From Actinomortierella ambigua (Eukaryota > Mortierellomycota > Mortierellomycetes > Mortierellales > Mortierellaceae): a stretch of 22,064 nucleotides of DNA. Below, in pieces: positions 19,201-22,064 of this stretch (positions are counted from its first letter, which is position 1; every line of letters starts with the position of its first letter). Location: NCBI GenBank assembly GCA_016098155.1, contig JAAAJB010000574.1, forward strand, positions 1-22,064, in the 5' to 3' direction. The position numbers were made by a program, and so were the translations under genes. Below the pieces are notes generated by a model. It had not been told where the DNA came from and did not search any database. It worked only from the letters and a program-made list of their open reading frames with translations.

Positions 19201-21420
19201 GGCGGGAGTGCATTGGACATGTTGACAGCACCCTTTATGCCCGCGCGCCGCAAGGTTTCGTCCCCAGCCATTTTCAACTCGCCCGAGACCAGACGACAGA
19301 TCGGCGATGATCATTACTCCTCGTCTGCGGCGACGAACGGCTCCTCTTCTACCCACAACTTGCTCCAGGATGGCTTTCGTATCCGTGCGCATGTGTCTCC
19401 CTCGGCGCCTGCTTCGCCGTTGCACTGGCCAGTGTACATTCCTACAGGGTCAACGACGACGACGACGACAAAATCAACGGCTGCAGACAAGGAGGGGGAT
19501 GCCTTGACCGAAGCTGAGCTCATCCCTGTGGATGGCTTTGCAGCACGCAGCAGCAAGCGATCGGCCCTCGATCTGCAAAAGAGTGGCTTGAAGCCCCTTT
19601 CGTCGAGTACCTCAACCACGCCTCCGCTCGTCTCTTCTGCTGCCTCTTCACCTTTGCCCTCTCCATTGCTCTTTCCACGAACGTTGGGGGGCGCCGCCAC
19701 CCCCGTGCAGCCTCAGCAGCCTCAGCAGCCGCCGCAGCCTCGAGGCACAGCAGTGCCTCCGCCACGCCCTCCTAGGAAGCGATCGGATCAGCTTGAAAAG
19801 TCGCCTTTGGCGCCTGCCGGTGCCATTGCTGGTGATTCTGTTGTTAGTGGCAAAGCCGCAACGACCGTGGACGCAGCTACTACGACGGAACCAAAGGAGG
19901 GTGAAGATCCACCCTTCGAAGACGTGCTTCTCTCGAAACCGCTCCCTCCTGGCGCGCTTTACAAGGGCTCTTCCTCAAGCCCTCAACGCTCAGCGCCGAC
20001 CACCACCACCTCCTCCTCCGACCCCACCGTTGTGGATCCTCTGGCCACTACCACCGCCACAGCGACAGTAGCCTTGCGCCCTCAGCCGGTGATCCAGAGC
20101 GACATCTTCTTTGAAACACCCGCAGGCCTGCCCAACTACCAGATGGATTACGTCGTCCCAGACCTGACCCTCACGCCTACACCTACGCCTGCTCTGTCCC
20201 CGACCTCAACCCCAGCCCCAGCCCCAGCCCTTGTCGCCACGGTAGCGCCCGTCCAAGTCTCCAACTATGTCTTTGGCCCACCGCGCGAGCCATACCAGCC
20301 ACGCACACGCTACATCCCTAACCGACGCCCGACAGCGCGGCAGCCCATGGCGATCGAGTGCACCACCACCACCAGTGGAACAGCAGCAGCAACATTGGCG
20401 AAGGGCACGACGGCGGTGGTAGGCGATATCCCATTACAAATGAGGCAAGAGGGCAATGCGACTGTGGCCGAGCTTTCACACGAAGGTGATGGTGAAGGGG
20501 ATGACGATGATAGTGATGAAGGCGGTGACGATGATGGCGATGATGATGACGACGATGATAATAGCGAAGACGGTCAGGTCTGGGAGATGGTGACCTTACC
20601 TTCGACAGCTCCACCACTATTGTCGTCGTCGGTGTCGAGTGGCCATATCGACGCGAGTTTAGCTCGACCGCATCCGACGATCGACTCGCCCTCGCCTTTG
20701 TCGTCTCTTACCAGAAGCCCCTCCAATCACCACCACCGTTTGTCTCAGGCACATCGACATCAACAACAACAACCCCGTCGTGGGATCGCGACGGCCTCGA
20801 TGGTCATGGCCGAGCTACGACGCCCGGGCCAGGAGCCGTATGTGTACGGGTGGAGCAGCGTTAGTAATGGGGCTGGCGTTGGAAATGGCTCGTTGGACGG
20901 CAGTGGTTTGGATCCGGCGAGCTTTGATGAGGAGGACCTGATCTTTGGGGCGTACGACTATTCGTATGAGGACGATGGTCTGCACCACCATCAGAGCGAG
21001 CAGAGCCTGGAGCTGCAACAGGAAGAAGATGACGAGGAAGACGAAGAGGAAGGAGACGAAGATGGGGAAGAGGAAGGGCAAGTTCCGACCTATGCTACTG
21101 CCACTACAACGATGACTACGACCACGACCTCCCCACTGGAGAACGTGAAGGAGGAAAACGACGACGAGGAGGAGGGAGAGGGCGACGACAACGACGAGAA
21201 GAAGAAGAAGAGGCGCCGAAGACGGATGGCCATGGACGCCCGATCCGAGACGAGCGAGGCCACGACGATCTATGGCCAGGCGCGGATCGGCATCCGAATG
21301 CGGGCCCACCATCGGACCAGTCATGGTGACAGTCATGGCGGCAGCGTCGTTACCATCCGGCCCCATGGGCAGGTGGTCACCGTTGTCGGGATGGCTCAAG
21401 CGGAGGGTGTTGGGCGATGA
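16219..21420 (+). CDS. Very large, mostly disordered fungal protein of unknown function (1733 aa)
   Basis: A single uninterrupted frame, rich in Ser, Thr, Pro and Ala. The frame is open from 16162, but the first ATG is at 16219; the preceding in-frame codon at 16168 is GTG and unlikely as a start. Residues about 611-680 are the only part that looks folded: ARAKVRRFLTSLGGFEEVLEYGFPS, then a short acidic loop, then YLTLRLTLTPWHARADETELYG. I recall a similar uncharacterised pattern in other fungal proteins but cannot name it. Basophilic kinase-type motifs RRSLS (78 and 311) and RRQSES (531) may be phosphorylation or 14-3-3 sites. Late in the protein come a PT/PA-rich stretch, two acidic blocks (about 1422-1451 and 1602-1620) and a KKKKRRRRR cluster (1661-1669), an NLS candidate. 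There are no membrane segments. It may be a signalling or cortical scaffold (inference). Confidence 0.85.
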   Translation: MQHLSRDEPRSFPSLTATSTPTMPAATARPSRSRTRMPSSPIITAHTTKEAQISHQHPQASSQPQSPTTTTTPVRTGRRSLSPIGGAANAMKKFLQRRRGATANGLVITGPFPPTTAPWTPPEAEDGDVNTDLPHTSFGQLGSGFYAEKQRGSSSSTSLDSPISISTFSPCLSPVSATSPKTATSFWGGMTAGRRGRQGRTVSVTMLTSPKATTAIPATANSAPMSTSSSSPQISSTSKSHVEPSKVAVSLSPETTPDNSTAAATTTVTSPQHKHHCVNNNTNIPYTTNNYNNIINNDISGVSSSRKKGFRRSLSADSAHSRQCLLGTATETILTTTKAYRAVHHDAETPLPAPKPKSSHSHKLLQLTSGMTTTSSTTIHKSLESNGFSTNGAMNPLDTQTETQDNSHGSSARESPAESADGVVFLLPDSLSNLSWVRSGKKRRAATANPASFSSSSSSSLPSSSAATTPSPAPRTTVTSSPSRPGRFPSGMKSPPYSPSSSTSSLPLTACMALGGSSSSTPSFMKPRPTRRQSESCLFNKVKGSTLTRGDGVLGEASATGAIRKTSAPLLSPTIPESHSGYSKTKESCPVTAMAEGKMLLISSHSSPTQFYDLPEARAKVRRFLTSLGGFEEVLEYGFPSDVAVEDTTDDSGGLGCRYLTLRLTLTPWHARADETELYGAPETQGKQQQFRTMMTKFFSRASSSGPLPGMVSGSSTAAPTPAPSPSPSSVHGSKGVASGAASPATVASHSGDSLYSSGKGLKTLAESDQELCSTGDIPSLCSREGLACTGNDDSMDSIVDLPVPCHPFENIGSPETHEAPTWALVGSIAASGGPRYPLSKSRATKSPPLVSASASHRGAASLPSKIPKPLKNRGFKMVNPSSTTAATNVMTQSATNIVMTSSTSSTTPSSVSASTTMTSSMEAAALAANALVTGQLPPLRSPPPRSVTPSRFMALPEIYQPPRKGSLTALSIPIAAASAGSGSASIYRSQLGAGGSALDMLTAPFMPARRKVSSPAIFNSPETRRQIGDDHYSSSAATNGSSSTHNLLQDGFRIRAHVSPSAPASPLHWPVYIPTGSTTTTTTKSTAADKEGDALTEAELIPVDGFAARSSKRSALDLQKSGLKPLSSSTSTTPPLVSSAASSPLPSPLLFPRTLGGAATPVQPQQPQQPPQPRGTAVPPPRPPRKRSDQLEKSPLAPAGAIAGDSVVSGKAATTVDAATTTEPKEGEDPPFEDVLLSKPLPPGALYKGSSSSPQRSAPTTTTSSSDPTVVDPLATTTATATVALRPQPVIQSDIFFETPAGLPNYQMDYVVPDLTLTPTPTPALSPTSTPAPAPALVATVAPVQVSNYVFGPPREPYQPRTRYIPNRRPTARQPMAIECTTTTSGTAAATLAKGTTAVVGDIPLQMRQEGNATVAELSHEGDGEGDDDDSDEGGDDDGDDDDDDDNSEDGQVWEMVTLPSTAPPLLSSSVSSGHIDASLARPHPTIDSPSPLSSLTRSPSNHHHRLSQAHRHQQQQPRRGIATASMVMAELRRPGQEPYVYGWSSVSNGAGVGNGSLDGSGLDPASFDEEDLIFGAYDYSYEDDGLHHHQSEQSLELQQEEDDEEDEEEGDEDGEEEGQVPTYATATTTMTTTTTSPLENVKEENDDEEEGEGDDNDEKKKKRRRRRMAMDARSETSEATTIYGQARIGIRMRAHHRTSHGDSHGGSVVTIRPHGQVVTVVGMAQAEGVGR

Positions 21421-22064
21421 AAAACAAAAATAAAAACCATTGCCGCACCCAACCATATCCGAGCTTTTTTGTCTCTTTTATTTTTTTATCCCTTCCCCTC
21501 TACAATAACCTGTATATACAAACTACTTTGAACGTGCGACAAAACAAAAGCTTCCTCTATAAACACATGTTCGTTTCCTTACCTGAATGGTTGAGGTAGA
21601 GGCGCCCTATTCAGATAGGAGAGACAGCTGGATGCACGAAAAAAGAGATAGGCAGGATCCTAAAACGCATGAAACCCCCCTGGGGGGAGGTCCGATCCCT
21701 ATCCTCTTCTTTCCTTCCCCCCCCCCTCCCATCCCTTTGAGCATGTGCACGCAGAAGGATATGGAAACATGTGGGAAATAAAAGGAGAGGAGCTATCCAT
21801 TACACCTTCGTGAGTTGCTCTATCAGAAAAAAAAAAGCGAATAGTGAACGAGCTCACATACACGCGCAACAAACTTCGTATAATTGACGGTTGGAGATGG
21901 ACGGGCAGCAAATGCAGCCACGAGTAACTCAAGTCCTAAGGAAGAGGAAATGTGGGGGAGGGAAGGTAAAGGAAGAAAAGAAAGAAATGGATACACAAAT
22001 TTGTCGCGCGAGTTGGACCCTTGAGTTGATACACACGGAATAGGGGTGGGGGAGGGGAGGGGAG
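21421..22064. other. 3' flank, no gene seen
   Basis: It contains the 3' untranslated region of the large gene, then a C run (21717-21726), an A run (about 21826-21836) and purine-rich sequence at the window edge. A minus-strand CAG|GTAAGG donor-like site lies near 21581, but no exon can be supported. Confidence 0.5.
21429..21434 (+). terminator. Polyadenylation signal AATAAA of the large gene
   Basis: AATAAA occurs 8 nt after the TGA stop, inside an A-rich stretch (acaaaaataaaaacc), followed by T-rich sequence at about 21464-21487 that could be the downstream element. Confidence 0.45.

Noticed and set aside
20815..21456. 213-codon minus-strand frame
   Set aside because: It is antisense to the acidic and basic repeats of the large protein, and its poly-Leu/Val composition is an artefact of GAN codons read backwards.

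Overview
The window looks like nuclear DNA of a filamentous, early-diverging fungus, most likely Mortierellomycota or a relative. This is inferred from short GT-AG introns (mostly 102-167 nt), CT-rich leaders, intergenic homopolymer and microsatellite tracts, a decayed Sel1-repeat gene of a kind that is abundant in Mortierella-type genomes, and an Integrator subunit that yeasts lack. No plasmid, phage or CRISPR content is visible.

Layout. 1-400: the 3' part of a Sel1-repeat gene broken by indels and a stop. 560-1670: two related small coiled-coil genes facing tail to tail with homologous TATA promoters. The forward copy is intact, the reverse copy is frameshifted, and an extra AT-rich block with imperfect terminal inverted repeats sits just before the forward ATG. 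1834-2538 (-): a secreted protein, probably beta-trefoil. 3429-3911 (-): a small single-RRM RNA-binding protein. 4869-8571 (-): a seven-exon gene that I reassembled from splice sites and identify as Integrator subunit 13 (INTS13/Asunder). 8875-9458 (+): MBF1, sharing a roughly 300-bp divergent promoter with INTS13. 10375-11467 (+): a BMT5-type 25S rRNA uridine-N3 methyltransferase. 11820-12564 (-): the complex I accessory subunit NDUFA2/B8 in three exons. 14093-14448 (+): a candidate 76-residue secreted Cys-containing peptide with one intron. 16219-21420 (+): an intronless gene for a 1733-residue, mostly disordered protein with one small folded-looking module.

The genes do not form a pathway cluster. 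The centre (INTS13, MBF1, BMT5, NDUFA2) is housekeeping: RNA 3'-end and transcription control, coactivation and ribosome quality, rRNA modification, respiration. The left edge is accessory sequence with duplicated and decaying genes. The 12.6-16.2 kb stretch is gene-poor and rich in simple sequence.

The most noteworthy content is the fungal INTS13, the inverted gene pair with its inserted block, the cryptic two-exon secreted peptide, and the conserved-looking module inside the 1733-residue protein.
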